Assembly (NCBI RefSeq): GCF_014467235.1
Contig: NZ_NKHP01000023.1
Coordinates: 1-63,303 of the forward strand
DNA: 63,303 nt
Source: Xenorhabdus indica
Lineage (GTDB): Bacteria; Pseudomonadota; Gammaproteobacteria; Enterobacterales; Enterobacteriaceae
Reading direction: 5' to 3'
This document shows, in pieces, positions 50,815-62,212 of the stretch. The number at the start of each line of letters is the position of its first letter. The stretch's first letter is position 1. The notes below the pieces were generated by a model, which saw only the letters and a program-made list of their open reading frames with translations, searched no databases and was not told the DNA's origin. The translations under genes and the position numbers were made by a program.

Positions 50815-52959
50815 GTGTCCCGTACAATTATGTTGATCCCGACTGGCACCAGCATTGGTTTAACCAGTGTCAGCCTGGGGGTAATCCGCTCCATGGAGCA
50901 AAAAGGCGTTCGCCTGAGTGTCTTTAAACCTATCGCGCAACAACGCAGTAGCGGTTCCCAAGACAGAACCACGACAATTATTCGTTCTCACTCCAGCATT
51001 CACGCTGCTGAGCCCTTGGAAATGGCTTATGTGGAATCTCTTCTGACCACCAATAAAAAAGATGTGCTGATGGAAGAGATCGTGGCTCGTTACCACGCTA
51101 ACACTAAAGACGCAGAAGTGGTTCTGATCGAAGGTTTGGTTCCGACTCGTAAACATCCATTTGCGCAGTCTCTGAACTATGAAATTGCCAAAACACTGAA
51201 TGCTGAAATTGTCTTCGTTACTGCTCTGGGTACTCATTCCCCGGAACAATTAAAAGAACAGATTGAACTAAGCCGCGCAGAATACGGTGGAAGCAAGAAC
51301 AAGAACATTATCGGTGTCATTGTCAACAAGCTGAATGCCCCGGTTGATGAGCAAGGCCGTACTCGTCCTGACCTGTCCGAAATCTTCGACGAAGCAACAA
51401 AAGCCACTGTTACTCATGTTGATCCGAAAACTGCATTCAAAAACAGCCCACTCCCAATTCTCGGCTGCATTCCCTGGAATTTCGATCTGATCGCCACCCG
51501 TGCGATTGACATGGCAAAACACCTGAAAGCAGACATTATCAACGAAGGGGCTATCCAGACCCGCCGTATTAAATCTGTGACTTTCTGTGCCCGCAGTATT
51601 CCTAACATGCTGGAATACTTCCGTCCTGGCTCTCTGCTGGTAACTTCAGCAGACCGTCCTGATGTTCTGATCACTGCTTGTCTGGCCGCCATGAACGGTG
51701 TTGAAGTTGGTGCGGTTTTGCTGACTGGTGGTTATAAGATTGATGACTCCATCCGCGAACTGTGTGAACGTGCCTTCAGCACTGGTCTGCCTGTATTCAC
51801 CGTGAACACCAATACCTGGCAGACTTCCCTGAACCTGCAAAGTTTCAGTCTGGAAGTTCCTGCGGATGACCATGAGCGTATTGAAAAACTGCAAAACTAC
51901 GTTGCACAGCACATCAGCAACGAGTGGATTGATTCCCTGGCAGCCGCTTCTGAACGTCCGAATCGCCTGTCCCCACCCGCATTCCGTTACCAGTTGACCG
52001 AACTGGCACGTCAGGCTGGCAAACGTATCGTTCTGCCGGAAGGCGATGAGCCACGTACGGTTAAAGCGGCGTCTATCTGTGCTGAGCGTGGTATCGCTGA
52101 ATGTATTCTGCTCGGTGATCCAGAAGAAATCCGCCGTGTGGCAGCCGCTCAGGGTATTGAACTGGGTGCTGGCGTTGAAATCGTTAATCCGGCTTCTGTG
52201 CGTGAACGTTATGTTCCACGTCTGGTTGAACTGCGTAAAAACAAAGGCATGACCGAAGTTGTTGCCCGTGAACAACTGGAAGACAACGTTGTTCTGGGCA
52301 CAATGATGCTGGAACAAAGCGAAGTTGATGGTCTGGTTTCCGGTGCTGTTCACACAACGGCAAACACTATCCGGCCACCATTACAGTTAATTAAAACTGC
52401 ACCAAACAGCTCTCTGGTCTCTTCTGTATTCTTTATGTTGCTGCCAGAACAAGTACTGGTTTACGGTGACTGTGCAATCAACCCGGATCCAACCGCAGAG
52501 CAACTGTCTGAAATCGCGATTCAGTCCGCAGATTCTGCCAAAGCATTTGGTATCGAGCCTCGCGTTGCCATGATCTCCTACTCCACCGGCAATTCTGGTG
52601 CTGGCAGCGATGTAGAGAAAGTTCGTGAAGCAACTCGCCTGGCACAGGAAAAACGCCCGGATCTGATCATTGACGGTCCATTGCAGTACGATGCGGCTAT
52701 CATGGCAGACGTCGCAAAATCCAAAGCACCAAACTCTCCGGTTGCTGGTCAGGCTACCGTGTTCATCTTCCCGGATCTGAACACCGGTAACACCACTTAT
52801 AAGGCGGTACAGCGCTCTGCAGATCTGGTTTCTATCGGGCCAATGCTGCAAGGTATGCGTAAACCTGTTAACGACCTGTCCCGTGGCGCACTGGTTGATG
52901 ACATCGTTTATACCGTTGCACTGACTGCTATTCAGGCAACTCAACAAGAAAACGCCTAA
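50815..52959 (+). CDS. pta: Phosphate acetyltransferase Pta
   Basis: Converts acetyl-CoA and phosphate to acetyl phosphate and CoA. The 714 residues equal the long E. coli form: an N-terminal P-loop-like regulatory domain ([10 protein letters not shown]), a DRTGG-type middle domain (about 215-330) and the catalytic C-terminal domain (about 385-714) with [17 protein letters not shown] and D-G-P-L-Q-Y-D-A-A. The start is GTG at 50815 with AGAGG upstream. Confidence 0.96.
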   Translation: MSRTIMLIPTGTSIGLTSVSLGVIRSMEQKGVRLSVFKPIAQQRSSGSQDRTTTIIRSHSSIHAAEPLEMAYVESLLTTNKKDVLMEEIVARYHANTKDAEVVLIEGLVPTRKHPFAQSLNYEIAKTLNAEIVFVTALGTHSPEQLKEQIELSRAEYGGSKNKNIIGVIVNKLNAPVDEQGRTRPDLSEIFDEATKATVTHVDPKTAFKNSPLPILGCIPWNFDLIATRAIDMAKHLKADIINEGAIQTRRIKSVTFCARSIPNMLEYFRPGSLLVTSADRPDVLITACLAAMNGVEVGAVLLTGGYKIDDSIRELCERAFSTGLPVFTVNTNTWQTSLNLQSFSLEVPADDHERIEKLQNYVAQHISNEWIDSLAAASERPNRLSPPAFRYQLTELARQAGKRIVLPEGDEPRTVKAASICAERGIAECILLGDPEEIRRVAAAQGIELGAGVEIVNPASVRERYVPRLVELRKNKGMTEVVAREQLEDNVVLGTMMLEQSEVDGLVSGAVHTTANTIRPPLQLIKTAPNSSLVSSVFFMLLPEQVLVYGDCAINPDPTAEQLSEIAIQSADSAKAFGIEPRVAMISYSTGNSGAGSDVEKVREATRLAQEKRPDLIIDGPLQYDAAIMADVAKSKAPNSPVAGQATVFIFPDLNTGNTTYKAVQRSADLVSIGPMLQGMRKPVNDLSRGALVDDIVYTVALTAIQATQQENA

Positions 52960-52976
52960 TTTTTAGGTGTCTTGTC

Positions 52977-53013
52977 TTGTACGGTCCCGGCTTAAAGATG
53001 GGGGACCGTACAA
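52977..53013 (+). terminator. Hairpin after pta
   Basis: A 12-bp perfect stem (TTGTACGGTCCC at 52977-52988 with GGGACCGTACAA at 53002-53013) has a 13-base loop, 18 bases after the pta stop. The T-run is weak, but the stem is strong and well placed. Confidence 0.7.
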
Positions 53014-53143
53014 ACTATACGTCTGGAAAAATAATATAGCAGAAGTCATCTCTAAGCGGCCTGATCGGGCTACCTGGGAATACTTTTCCAGCAAAACATG
53101 ACTAAATTATTCTGAAATTTATTGTTAGTATCAGTTTGAATTC

Positions 53144-53653
53144 CTATATAGTGCCCTTGAAAGTATATTCCCCATCCATCAAAAACCATAGATTACTTTT
53201 ATTAGGTTCAAGTATCATCTCGTTTTTTCCACAATAATCAAAACCCATACGTAAATAAGCTTGCTCTGAACCACTAAAAGGTGAAAGACTCACTTTTCCA
53301 TTTCTTCCATATTCTTTTGATTTATTGACAGCCTTTTCCATCAATAAAACACCACAATCACGACAACCGGGATGAGTTAACAAATTTTTAACTCTAGGAG
53401 ATTCTTCTTTCCAAGAAAATATCAATATACCTATAGGTGCACCGTCAATATAAGCCACAAAACAACAAATATTTTCTTGCTCAGAGGATTCAAAAAGCAG
53501 CTCCTGTAAAAAAGACTGTGAAGATCGAATCATACACAGTGTAGCATGGCATCTTTCATTCCAATCTTTTTGGAAGTCCATGATTTTCTTACCTTTATTA
53601 GGTTCATATAACCATTCTTTTTTAATATTTCTTTCTATATTTCTAGCAACCAT
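53144..53653 (-). CDS. GNAT-like N-acetyltransferase family protein, function unknown
   Basis: A 169-residue protein. The middle and C-terminal part resemble the GNAT fold: a strand I-C-C-F-V-A-Y-I-D-G-A-P-I-G-I-L-I-F, a cofactor-loop-like H-P-G-C-R-D-C-G-V-L-L-M-E-K-A, and the late A-Y-L-R-M-G-F-D-Y. The Q/R-x-x-G-x-G/A loop is degenerate (R-D-C-G), so acetyl-CoA binding is uncertain. The ATG at 53653 is preceded by AGAGGG. A GTG start 11 codons earlier is possible. The flanks are AT-rich, and the gene is absent from this place in E. coli, so it looks acquired. The substrate is unknown. Confidence 0.6.
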   Translation of the reverse strand: MVARNIERNIKKEWLYEPNKGKKIMDFQKDWNERCHATLCMIRSSQSFLQELLFESSEQENICCFVAYIDGAPIGILIFSWKEESPRVKNLLTHPGCRDCGVLLMEKAVNKSKEYGRNGKVSLSPFSGSEQAYLRMGFDYCGKNEMILEPNKSNLWFLMDGEYTFKGTI

Positions 53654-54022
53654 TATTCCCTCTGAAAAAGATACTTCCTTTATCACAAGAAATCACCTGG
53701 CATTAAAAGACTCTAAATTAAATTTCATAATACACACCCACACAATAATACTAATTAAAATTTAATTTTTGTGATTAACAATATAAAATTACTATAAACA
53801 GATTCTCAAATAGTTTAATAACATAGAATAATTAATTTTAATTAATAGGTTAATATTTTTTATTTCCAAATCTGTGTAATTCATTAAACACAGATTCAAT
53901 AGTAAAGCACAATCTCACGAATTTCTATATTCACAATCATTATTTTTAAACAAGGGATATAATCAATTTCAATTAAAATAAATGGCAACCTCAGCTAATC
54001 AATAAACTCCACTGATTTTATA
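53654..54022. other. AT-rich intergenic region, no gene seen
   Basis: About 370 bases between the GNAT-like gene and the permease, both on the minus strand. It is very AT-rich. No convincing hairpin follows the permease. It must include the promoter of the GNAT-like gene, but no clear -35/-10 pair could be fixed. Confidence 0.45.
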
Positions 54023-55417
54023 CTACTTATGTTTTTTCCGCATACGCCATAAAATTTCCAATATCAGAAACCAGATAGGTGTGCCATACAATGCAATACG
54101 TGTATCATAATCAAAGATCATAATCACTACTGTGAAAGCAAAAAATATCAGGGTACACCATGTCATCGGAATACCCATTGGCATTTTATAGGCAGAAACC
54201 TGGTGTAAATCAGGCCGTTTCTTACGGTATGCCAGATAAGCAAGCAATATCATGCACCAACTATAAACAACCATGATGGCTGCCACCGTTGAAACAATAG
54301 TAAATAACTTCATAACATTGGGAATGATAAACAGCAGAAGTACACCACTTGCCATACAAACAACAGAGAATATCAGACCGAAAATCGGGATTGCATTACC
54401 CACCGAAAGCAGACCAAATTTACCATGCGCCAGCTTTTCCGTGGACAAGCCATACAACATGCGGGTACAGGCGTACAATCCACTGTTTGCTGAGGACATC
54501 GCTGAAGTCAGTGCCACAAAATTAATGATTGCGGCTGCGGCTGGTAATCCGGCTAATGCAAACAACGTAACAAATGGGCTGACTTCCGGAGAAATATTCG
54601 GCCATGAAGTGACTGCAATAATACACATCATGGAAAATACATAAAAGATAATGATACGGATAGGAATACTATTAATGGATTTTGGTAAAATTTTTTCCGG
54701 CTCTTTCGTTTCAGCCGCAACAGTCCCCACCAGCTCAATGCCGGTAAAAGAGAAAATAGCAATTTGAAAACCTGCCAGAAACCCGATTATACCATTGGGC
54801 AAGAAGACTGCTGGCTCAGTCAGGTGACGAACAGATGCTGTGACTCCATTAGGTGAAGTCCAGCCAACAACAACCATCCCTACCCCAACAATAATCAGTG
54901 CAATGATTGCCACTACTTTGATCATGGCAAACCAGAATTCAGCCTCTCCGAACAATCGCACCGTAAAAAAGTTGCATAAACACATCAACCCCAAAATAAA
55001 CAACGCGGTAAGCCAAAGGGAAATATCAGGAAACCAGTACTGAATATAGCCACCACATACCACAACATCGGCAATGCAGCTCACTACCCAGCTCATCCAA
55101 TATGTCCATCCGAGAAAATAACTGGCTTTTTCCCCTAAATAATCAGCAACAAAATCGGCGAACGTACGGTAATCCAGCTTAGTGAGCAAGAGTTCTCCCA
55201 TTGCTCGCATAACCATGAAAGCAAAAAAACCGATCAACAGGTAAGTCAGAATAATGGAAGTGCCTGATACAGCTATAGTTTTCCCTGTCCCCATGAATAG
55301 TCCAGTCCCGATAGCGCCACCAATGGCTATTAACTGGACATGACGTTTTCCTAATCCACGGTGAAGTTTCTGTGCGCCTATGGGCTGTTCTACAGGTGTT
55401 TTTACCATATTCGTCAT
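54023..55417 (-). CDS. Amino-acid permease of the AAT family, CycA-like
   Basis: A 464-residue, twelve-helix permease of the APC/AAT family. By eye it is closest to E. coli CycA (D-serine, D-alanine, glycine): the stretch L-I-A-I-G-G-A-I-G-T-G-L-F-M-G near residue 30, M-R-A-M-G-E-L-L-L near 70, E-F-W-F-A-M-I-K-V-V-A-I near 160, and G-I-E-L-V-G-T-V-A-A-E-T near 225. The ATG at 55417 follows GGAGG with six bases spacing. It is only 46 bases downstream of astE on the same strand, so it may be co-expressed with arginine catabolism. Its substrate could thus differ from CycA's. Confidence 0.8.
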   Translation of the reverse strand: MTNMVKTPVEQPIGAQKLHRGLGKRHVQLIAIGGAIGTGLFMGTGKTIAVSGTSIILTYLLIGFFAFMVMRAMGELLLTKLDYRTFADFVADYLGEKASYFLGWTYWMSWVVSCIADVVVCGGYIQYWFPDISLWLTALFILGLMCLCNFFTVRLFGEAEFWFAMIKVVAIIALIIVGVGMVVVGWTSPNGVTASVRHLTEPAVFLPNGIIGFLAGFQIAIFSFTGIELVGTVAAETKEPEKILPKSINSIPIRIIIFYVFSMMCIIAVTSWPNISPEVSPFVTLFALAGLPAAAAIINFVALTSAMSSANSGLYACTRMLYGLSTEKLAHGKFGLLSVGNAIPIFGLIFSVVCMASGVLLLFIIPNVMKLFTIVSTVAAIMVVYSWCMILLAYLAYRKKRPDLHQVSAYKMPMGIPMTWCTLIFFAFTVVIMIFDYDTRIALYGTPIWFLILEILWRMRKKHK

Positions 55418-55463
55418 CAATAACCTCCACGGTTTCTGTTTATGATAAATTTACATCAATTGA

Positions 55464-56453
55464 TTACATTATTTGCTCCAATAACAGACCCGCTCTCAGA
55501 CCAATGGCAACATTGGCATTAGGGAACAAAATAAAGTTTGCCGGGGAAATAATTTCCCAAGATTGATTTTCCTGGCTGGCAATTTCAAAACCATCCGGCA
55601 GGGCAGTGAAGTTTTTTGTATCTTCTGAAATATGAAGCCGGAAGCTATTGTCTTGTTTGATAATTGAATCGATAACGCGATAACGTTTGATTGTTGGTTT
55701 TTCCCGTTTAACAGAGAATGAACCTGCTACCAGATTATATAATGCCGTCGTGATATTTTTGAAATGAGTCAGATCATTCTGTCCAAAGGGATACACCTTG
55801 CCAATTTCCATCGTACAACTGTCCATGTTGAAATATTGGCTGGTAAATTGACTGAAAGTACTGCCTTCACTTTTATGGAAAACCAGTGCATCAATATCGC
55901 ATCCTTCCAGCCACTGTAATAAATCAGCCGCATACTCACGCTGTTGGAAAGGCAATAAAGCAAATTGTTCATGAAAGGAACCACGTATGGCAGTATGCAA
56001 ATCAAGATGCCAGCGTCGTGTTGATGTCATAACTACAGGCTCCTGAAAGAATCGCTGTATCACAGATTCCAATTCTGCCGCCCGCTCTGATTCAATCCCG
56101 GCAGGGAAATCCTGATACCGTCTACCAAACATGCGATTGAGATCATTGTGGATATAGCGCTTATTGTCACGCATGGCGGGCACATTACCGAAAATCAGCA
56201 ATAAGTTATGCTGTAATGGTAAAGTTCCCTGCACCAGTTGTGATAATAATTGGAGCAGAATTTCCACAGGAGCCGTTTCATTACCATGTATTCCTGCGGA
56301 AATAATCAATGTATCGTTTTTTCTCTCTTGTGGAATTAGCTGTAATACCCCTTCCGCCAACCATGCTGCTGTTAATGAGGACGGAAAGCTGAGCGTGTTC
56401 TCAAGATTTTTTCCAAGTGGCTTCTTTTCAAGCAATAACGAAAGTAAATCCAT
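55464..56453 (-). CDS. astE: Succinylglutamate desuccinylase AstE
   Basis: Zinc enzyme releasing succinate and glutamate from N-succinylglutamate, the last step of the arginine succinyltransferase pathway. The 329 residues (E. coli 322) have the zinc-binding I-H-G-N-E-T (H56, E59), N-D-L-N-R-M-F and D-L-H-T-A. It belongs to the carboxypeptidase-like aspartoacylase family. It lies eleven bases after astB and is the last ast gene, as in E. coli. Confidence 0.93.
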   Translation of the reverse strand: MDLLSLLLEKKPLGKNLENTLSFPSSLTAAWLAEGVLQLIPQERKNDTLIISAGIHGNETAPVEILLQLLSQLVQGTLPLQHNLLLIFGNVPAMRDNKRYIHNDLNRMFGRRYQDFPAGIESERAAELESVIQRFFQEPVVMTSTRRWHLDLHTAIRGSFHEQFALLPFQQREYAADLLQWLEGCDIDALVFHKSEGSTFSQFTSQYFNMDSCTMEIGKVYPFGQNDLTHFKNITTALYNLVAGSFSVKREKPTIKRYRVIDSIIKQDNSFRLHISEDTKNFTALPDGFEIASQENQSWEIISPANFILFPNANVAIGLRAGLLLEQIM

Positions 56454-56464
56454 CTGTCCTCCGA

Positions 56465-57808
56465 TTAACGCTGAAATTCATAGACAGAACCGATATTGAG
56501 GATCTGAGTTAATTCATCCAGAGCAAAATAGACTTCTGTTAACAATTGAGGATCAGCCAGATCACCGGCATACAAAACATCACGATAATGGCGTTCAACC
56601 CAATCCGTTAAACGCAGGTACAAATCTGGGGTCATCAGTACAGCCGGATTGACTGCTGCTAATTCTTCCTCTTTCATGGCAACCCGAAGCCGCAGACAAG
56701 CCGGACCACCACCGTTACGCATACTTTCGCGCAAATCAAAGAAATGGAGTTTACTGATGGGTGAATTCCCTGACACAACCAGAGACTGCAAATACGCTGA
56801 GACATTGGCATTTTGCCGGCACTCTTCCGGCAAAATCAACATCATATTGCCATCAGGCTGGCTCAAAAGTTGACTGTTGAAAAGATAAGATCTTACCGCA
56901 TCCTGAATGGTCACTTGCGATGCCGGTACTTCAATTGTGATCAACGTTTGCCCCAAATGTGCCAGTTTTTTCTCAAGTTCAGCAAATACTGACTGCTGGT
57001 TTAAAAATGCCTGCTCATGGCAGAAAAAAACATTCCGGTTACTGACTGCAATCACATCGTTATGGAAGACTCCGCTGTCAATAGCAATGGGATTCTGCTG
57101 AGCAAAGACCGTTTGTGCCTCTTCAAGCTGATGTAATCGTGCGATGGCCTGACTTGCTTCCAATGTCTGCCGCGCAGGATAATGTTCTGGTGTTATCCCG
57201 TTCTGAAAGGCACTACGCCCATAAACAAATAACTGCACTCCCGCTTCATCATACTCACCACAAAAACGATTGTGATTTGCTGCACCTTCATCGCCCCAGT
57301 CAGCATGTTGGGGTAACGGATCATGATGGACAAAATAGTTCTGATCAGAAAAGACCGCCTTTAATGCCAGGGATGTTGTGGCACTCTCCAGTGAGCGATG
57401 CAGCTTGTTATTCAAATTTGCTACCGTAAAGTGAACTCGCCGATCTGCACTATCAGCAGAAGGTGAAACGGTTGCGGCATTAGCTGCCCACATGGCAGAA
57501 GCTGAACTGAGATTGGATAATAATAACGGTGAATAACGTGCAGCTTTATTTAATACCTGCTCATCATTGCCTGTAAACCCAAGTTGCCGCAGGACGGGTA
57601 GATTAGGACGTTGTTGCGGAGGCAAAACCCCCTGTACCAATCCCATATCAGACAATGCTTTCATTTTTAGTAACCCCTGAAGTGCCGCTCTGCGAGGGTT
57701 AGACTCTTGTCCACGATGATTCATTGAGGCTTCATTACCCATCGACAACCCGGCATAATGATGTGTCATGCCCACCAAACCATCAAAGTTTGCTTCAATT
57801 CCCGACAT
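56465..57808 (-). CDS. astB: N-succinylarginine dihydrolase AstB
   Basis: Amidinotransferase-fold enzyme that hydrolyses succinylarginine to succinylornithine, two ammonia and carbon dioxide. It has 447 residues (as in E. coli). The conserved N terminus is [18 protein letters not shown]. The catalytic Cys is in [11 protein letters not shown] near residue 366. The His in [10 protein letters not shown] is near 248. The start is ATG at 57808, five bases after GAGG. Confidence 0.95.
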   Translation of the reverse strand: MSGIEANFDGLVGMTHHYAGLSMGNEASMNHRGQESNPRRAALQGLLKMKALSDMGLVQGVLPPQQRPNLPVLRQLGFTGNDEQVLNKAARYSPLLLSNLSSASAMWAANAATVSPSADSADRRVHFTVANLNNKLHRSLESATTSLALKAVFSDQNYFVHHDPLPQHADWGDEGAANHNRFCGEYDEAGVQLFVYGRSAFQNGITPEHYPARQTLEASQAIARLHQLEEAQTVFAQQNPIAIDSGVFHNDVIAVSNRNVFFCHEQAFLNQQSVFAELEKKLAHLGQTLITIEVPASQVTIQDAVRSYLFNSQLLSQPDGNMMLILPEECRQNANVSAYLQSLVVSGNSPISKLHFFDLRESMRNGGGPACLRLRVAMKEEELAAVNPAVLMTPDLYLRLTDWVERHYRDVLYAGDLADPQLLTEVYFALDELTQILNIGSVYEFQR

Positions 57809-57860
57809 AATGACCTCGTCTCTTCCTGCTGTTCATTGAAAATAATGTTAATCAGAAAAA

Positions 57861-59339
57861 TTAAGAGCGGAAAAAATCAAGCCCCGGCACAGGGGTATCA
57901 GGCAGAACTAATTTATCTGTCGCCAGAGATGCCATCGGCCAGGCACAATAATCTGCGGCATAGTAAGCACTGGGACGATGATTACCTGATGCGCCAATCC
58001 CGCCAAAAGGTGCCTGGCTGGAAGCGCCGGTCAATGGTTTATTCCAGTTCACGATTCCGGCTCTTGCTTCCTGAGACAAACGCTGAAAAAGACGCTCATC
58101 AGGGGATATCAATCCCGCTGCCAGACCAAACCGAGTGTTATTAGCAATGGAAATAGCTTCCTCAAAACCGTCATAGCGTTGCAACGTCAACAGAGGACCG
58201 AAATATTCTTCATCTGGAACCTGACTGACCCCCGTCAAATCGACAATACCAGGGGTCATAAATGTAGAGTGAGGATCGGGCTGTGTTAAAGTAAGCAGCG
58301 CATTGCCACCTAATGCTACTAATCGCGATTGAGCATCCAATAAACTTTCTGCCGCAGTCAAAGAGATAACGCCCCCCATGAAAGGTTGAGGATCGGCATC
58401 CCAACGGGATGGAACTATCTGACGCGTTGCTTCGACCAACCGCAAGATCAGTGCATCTCCCCTCTCTCCACGTCTTACCAGCAATCTGCGGGCACAAGTA
58501 CAACGTTGCCCGGCGGAGATATATGCGGATTGAATGATGGTATACACCGCTGCATCCAGATCCGCATAATCATCCACGATCAAGGCATTGTTGCCCCCCA
58601 TCTCCAACGCCAGCATTTTTTCCGGTTGCCCGGCCAATAAACGATGGAAATGAAAACCGGTTGTTGCACTGCCCGTAAACAATACACCGTCAATCTCGCG
58701 GTTATCCAGTAAGGCACCACCAGTATCTTTGCCTCCCTGAACAAGATTTAATACTCCCGCAGGCAAACCCGCCCGGATCCATAAGGCCATGATTTTTTCT
58801 GCTGTTATTGGGGCCAGCTCACTTGGTTTAAATACTAATGTGTTACCAGCGATTAATGCAGGAACGATATGACCATTAGGTAAATGCCCTGGGAAATTGT
58901 AAGGGCCGAAAACTGCCATTACACCATGAGGACGATGCTGTAATATGGCTTTGCCATCCGGCATAGTAGTTTCAGAATAACCTGTTCGTTGCTGCCATGC
59001 TTCAATGGAGATAGCAACTTTACCCATCATGGATTGAACTTCCGTCCGGGTTTCCCACAACGGTTTGCTGGTTTCTTCACTGATCACACGGGCAATTGTT
59101 TCTTTTTCCTGTGCTAATAAAGCAGCAAACGTCTGAACAATAGCAATACGCTTTTCAACTGCCAGTTTTGCCCATAGCGGAAACGCTCTGCGGGCTGCCT
59201 GGCAGGCTTCATCCACTTGATTAACAGAAGCACTATGTGCTTGCCATAAAACGGTCTGATCAAAGGGCGAATATTTGACGAGCAGCACACCTTGCCCTGC
59301 AACCCAATTACCATCAATGTAATTTGCCTGATAATTCAT
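57861..59339 (-). CDS. astD: Succinylglutamic semialdehyde dehydrogenase AstD
   Basis: NAD-dependent aldehyde dehydrogenase forming succinylglutamate. At 492 residues it equals E. coli AstD. The catalytic Cys is in [11 protein letters not shown] and the general-base Glu in [11 protein letters not shown]-binding F-T-G-S-A-T-T-G and F-G-P-Y-N-F-P-G-H are also present. It overlaps the astA stop by four bases. A 52-base gap separates it from astB. Confidence 0.95.
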   Translation of the reverse strand: MNYQANYIDGNWVAGQGVLLVKYSPFDQTVLWQAHSASVNQVDEACQAARRAFPLWAKLAVEKRIAIVQTFAALLAQEKETIARVISEETSKPLWETRTEVQSMMGKVAISIEAWQQRTGYSETTMPDGKAILQHRPHGVMAVFGPYNFPGHLPNGHIVPALIAGNTLVFKPSELAPITAEKIMALWIRAGLPAGVLNLVQGGKDTGGALLDNREIDGVLFTGSATTGFHFHRLLAGQPEKMLALEMGGNNALIVDDYADLDAAVYTIIQSAYISAGQRCTCARRLLVRRGERGDALILRLVEATRQIVPSRWDADPQPFMGGVISLTAAESLLDAQSRLVALGGNALLTLTQPDPHSTFMTPGIVDLTGVSQVPDEEYFGPLLTLQRYDGFEEAISIANNTRFGLAAGLISPDERLFQRLSQEARAGIVNWNKPLTGASSQAPFGGIGASGNHRPSAYYAADYCAWPMASLATDKLVLPDTPVPGLDFFRS

Positions 59340-60427
59340 TGTGAAGTTTCCTCTGAAAAAAGAGCAACACAGCGTACTGATTCCCCTTCTGCCACCTGAA
59401 GTGCATCCATTTCTGCGGAAGTCAGCCTCAGTTCATTATTATTTAGTACGTTATTATTTAACGAGTTATTATTTGATGAATTAATGCCAGCAGGATCAGG
59501 AATATTCAGTAGCAACGCTTTAAAATCCTGAAAATGCAGGTTAGAGACAATATATAGTCTGCCGCTGCACTGTCTGGAAACATTTTCGCATCTTTGTACA
59601 GATACAAGCTGACTTGCTTTTACTGCTCGTACCTCATCAATATCAGCCTGTAAAATGGCACCGGCGTCAAAAATATCGACCAAATCGTGATAGGTAAAAC
59701 CTTCTTTTTCTAAAATGATACGGGCTGGTACAGTATTCTCATGGACTTGACCGATAGCCCGTTGAGCCGCTTCAGGCAACAGAGGGACATAAATCGGATG
59801 GAACGGCATTAATTCAGCAATAAATGTTTTCGCACCAATGCCGGTTAAATAGTCTGCCTGTGCAAAAGGGACATTGAAAAAGTGTTGCCCAAGAGCATTC
59901 CAGAATGGCGATTCTCCCTGTTTATTTACCACTCCGCGCATTTCCGCAAAAATAGATTTCGGAAAAAGATGACGAAAGGCCGAAATAAATAAGAACCGAC
60001 TTCTGGAAAGGAAAACACCATTGCGTCCTCCATGATAAGTAGGATCAAGGAACAAAGTACACAATTCACTGCACCCGGTATAATCCTGACCAACAATCAG
60101 CGTTTCAAAGGCGTTGTAAACACCTAATTCGCGGGATGAGCGCACCGATTTCTGTACCCGGTAATTATAGAAAGGCTCCTCTAACCCAACCGCAACTTCC
60201 AGCGCACTCACCCCAATAACACGATGCTTTTCCGTGTCTTCCAGAGTAAACAAGAATCCCTGCTGTGAGCGTCCGCGGGCATCATTAAATGAATCAATAC
60301 TGCGTGAAATCCGGGATGCCAAGTATTCCTGATTGTTTGGCAACGATGTTAAACCAACTCCAGCACAAGATGAGAGATTGAGGATATCCCCCAAATCTTT
60401 ATGTTGAACGGATCTGAATAGCATCAT
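59336..60427 (-). CDS. astA: Arginine N-succinyltransferase AstA, with an Asn-rich repeat near the C terminus
   Basis: Transfers succinate from succinyl-CoA to arginine, the first step of the AST pathway. The 363 residues (E. coli 344) carry [33 protein letters not shown] and H-P-I-Y-V-P-L-L. Most of the extra length is a repeat S-x-N-N-N / S-L-N-N-N / V-L-N-N-N at about residues 316-330, just before the conserved [11 protein letters not shown] end. All core motifs are intact, so activity is likely. It lies twenty-one bases after astC. Confidence 0.93.
   Translation of the reverse strand: MMLFRSVQHKDLGDILNLSSCAGVGLTSLPNNQEYLASRISRSIDSFNDARGRSQQGFLFTLEDTEKHRVIGVSALEVAVGLEEPFYNYRVQKSVRSSRELGVYNAFETLIVGQDYTGCSELCTLFLDPTYHGGRNGVFLSRSRFLFISAFRHLFPKSIFAEMRGVVNKQGESPFWNALGQHFFNVPFAQADYLTGIGAKTFIAELMPFHPIYVPLLPEAAQRAIGQVHENTVPARIILEKEGFTYHDLVDIFDAGAILQADIDEVRAVKASQLVSVQRCENVSRQCSGRLYIVSNLHFQDFKALLLNIPDPAGINSSNNNSLNNNVLNNNELRLTSAEMDALQVAEGESVRCVALFSEETSQ
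59436..59480 (-). repeat. 15-bp tandem repeat, three copies, inside astA
   Basis: Three head-to-tail 15-base units start at 59436, 59451 and 59466, each beginning TTATTATTT on the plus strand and diverging over the last five or six bases. Each encodes a pentapeptide ending N-N-N. Like the menH repeat, the unit is a multiple of three and keeps the frame. Confidence 0.85.
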
Positions 60428-60448
60428 GGTATCACCTCAAAACTACTT

Positions 60449-61660
60449 TTATTCCTGAACAAATCGCTTGAGGGCGCTCTCAAGCCGGGCAAAGCCTTCG
60501 TTGATATCCTGTTGTTCAATATTTAATGCCGGCGCAAAACGCAGCACATCCGGCCCGGCAATCAAAGTAATTAACCCTTCTTCCGCCGCGATATTGTTCA
60601 GAACCTTAGCCTTGCCCTGATATTTTTTCTCCAGCTCTGCCCCTAGCAGTAACCCCTTGCCACGGATTTCACTGAACAGCAAGTAACGTTGGTTCAAAGT
60701 GGATATCTGCCGGATAAATTCATGGTGGCGCGCCTGCACACCTGCCAGGAATTCCCGCTGATTGACTATACTCAATACCTTATGAGCAACTGCGGCTGCC
60801 AACGGGTTACCACCGAATGTTGTACCGTGTGTACCGGGTTGGAAAACCTCGGCAATATGCTGTTTAACCAGCATAGCCCCGATAGGGAAACCCCCTCCTA
60901 GCCCTTTCGCACTGGTTAATATATCTGGTTCAACACCTGCTTCTTCGTAGGCATACAGATAGCCCGTGCGGCCAATTCCTGTCTGTATTTCGTCAAAAAT
61001 CAGCAGAGCCTGATGTTGATCACACAATTCCCTTAAAGCCTTCAGGAATGCCTGATCAGCAGGAATAATTCCCCCTTCACCAATAATGGGTTCAACAATA
61101 ACCGCACAGGTTTTTTCAGAAATATGTGCTTTGATCGTTTCAATATCGTTATAAGGGAGATGGGTAATTTGTTGCGGAAGCGGGGCAAAATCTTGTGAGT
61201 ATTTGGGTTGTCCCCCAACTGTCACTGTAAATAATGTTCTGCCGTGGAAAGAGTTTTCAAATGAGATAATTTCGTTTTTATGGCTGCCATATCTATCTAA
61301 AGCATATTTTCTGGCAATTTTCAGTGCTGCCTCATTCGCTTCAGCACCAGAATTACAGAAAAAAACCTTATCAGCAAAGGTAGTTTCAACCAGCTCTTTT
61401 GCCAGTTTTAGGACAGGTTCATTTGTATAACCATTACCGATATGCCAGAGATTTTCCATTTGGGCGCTTAACGTTTCTTTTAATTCATTATTGGCATGTC
61501 CCAATACGTTAACAGCAATACCTCCAGCAAAATCAATGTATCCTTTTCCATCCTGATCCCACACTCTGGAACCTTCAGCTCTGACCGGAATAAAGGGTGC
61601 CGGTGAGAAACAAGGAACCATATACTGATCAAACCAACTTCTCTGAATCGTTTTCGACAT
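60449..61660 (-). CDS. astC: Succinylornithine transaminase AstC
   Basis: PLP-dependent class-III aminotransferase converting succinylornithine and 2-oxoglutarate to the semialdehyde and glutamate. The 403 residues include [12 protein letters not shown] near 103, [14 protein letters not shown] near 220, and the PLP lysine in [10 protein letters not shown] near 250. It is the first gene of astCADBE. Acetylornithine aminotransferase ArgD is close in sequence, and the operon context decides for AstC. Confidence 0.94.
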   Translation of the reverse strand: MSKTIQRSWFDQYMVPCFSPAPFIPVRAEGSRVWDQDGKGYIDFAGGIAVNVLGHANNELKETLSAQMENLWHIGNGYTNEPVLKLAKELVETTFADKVFFCNSGAEANEAALKIARKYALDRYGSHKNEIISFENSFHGRTLFTVTVGGQPKYSQDFAPLPQQITHLPYNDIETIKAHISEKTCAVIVEPIIGEGGIIPADQAFLKALRELCDQHQALLIFDEIQTGIGRTGYLYAYEEAGVEPDILTSAKGLGGGFPIGAMLVKQHIAEVFQPGTHGTTFGGNPLAAAVAHKVLSIVNQREFLAGVQARHHEFIRQISTLNQRYLLFSEIRGKGLLLGAELEKKYQGKAKVLNNIAAEEGLITLIAGPDVLRFAPALNIEQQDINEGFARLESALKRFVQE

Positions 61661-62212
61661 TTGTTTTACCTCGAAAAAATGAACAAGAAAGGCGATTATG
61701 AATTCCTATTTAATAGAATATTTCTTCAAATTAATAGATAAAATCTTATTCTCTATTAATTATTCTATTGATTTCCAATTAAATTCATTCATTCGATAAA
61801 TATTTCATTTAATTTTCAAATTAATCTTCCAATGCCTTTCATTACCCCTTTTGGTTAACAATTGATCGAATCATTACCTTGATTTTTAACAAAGTCAACA
61901 CAATAAAATCACAATAAATTTACTTTATGATGTTTTTCACAATTTATAAAAATGATTTTTTCTTCAATTTATGCAATGTTTATGCATAAAAACTAAATAA
62001 AAAGAGGTATGAAATTAAGCACTGACGAAAAATTAGTTTTTTTGCTCGATAATTATTCAATTATTAAGGTGGTATTTTTTGATCAGATGTATCAAAAAAT
62101 ATTTGCAAATACAAATTCTTAATATAATCAAAAAACATTATATTAAAATCATATGGTTAGATAATATTTCTATAGAGGAATGTTAGTGTCATTCAGAGAA
62201 ACTGGTCTGATA
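61661..62212. other. AT-rich control region upstream of astC
   Basis: About 550 bases. A candidate ArgR box, TATGAATTCCTATTTAAT (61697-61714), fits most of the consensus. Farther up, the minus strand has a GG-N10-GC pair (61847-61834) that could be a weak sigma-54 element, as E. coli astC uses sigma-54 with NtrC and ArgR. Both are suggestive only. No gene was seen. Confidence 0.35.

Noticed and set aside
51646..52353. 235-residue frame antisense to pta
   Set aside because: Same reason as for ackA: a shadow of a strongly biased gene.
52995..53140. Transposase remnant between pta and the GNAT-like gene
   Set aside because: Short peptide words in several frames vaguely recalled transposases, but none was long or specific enough to support.
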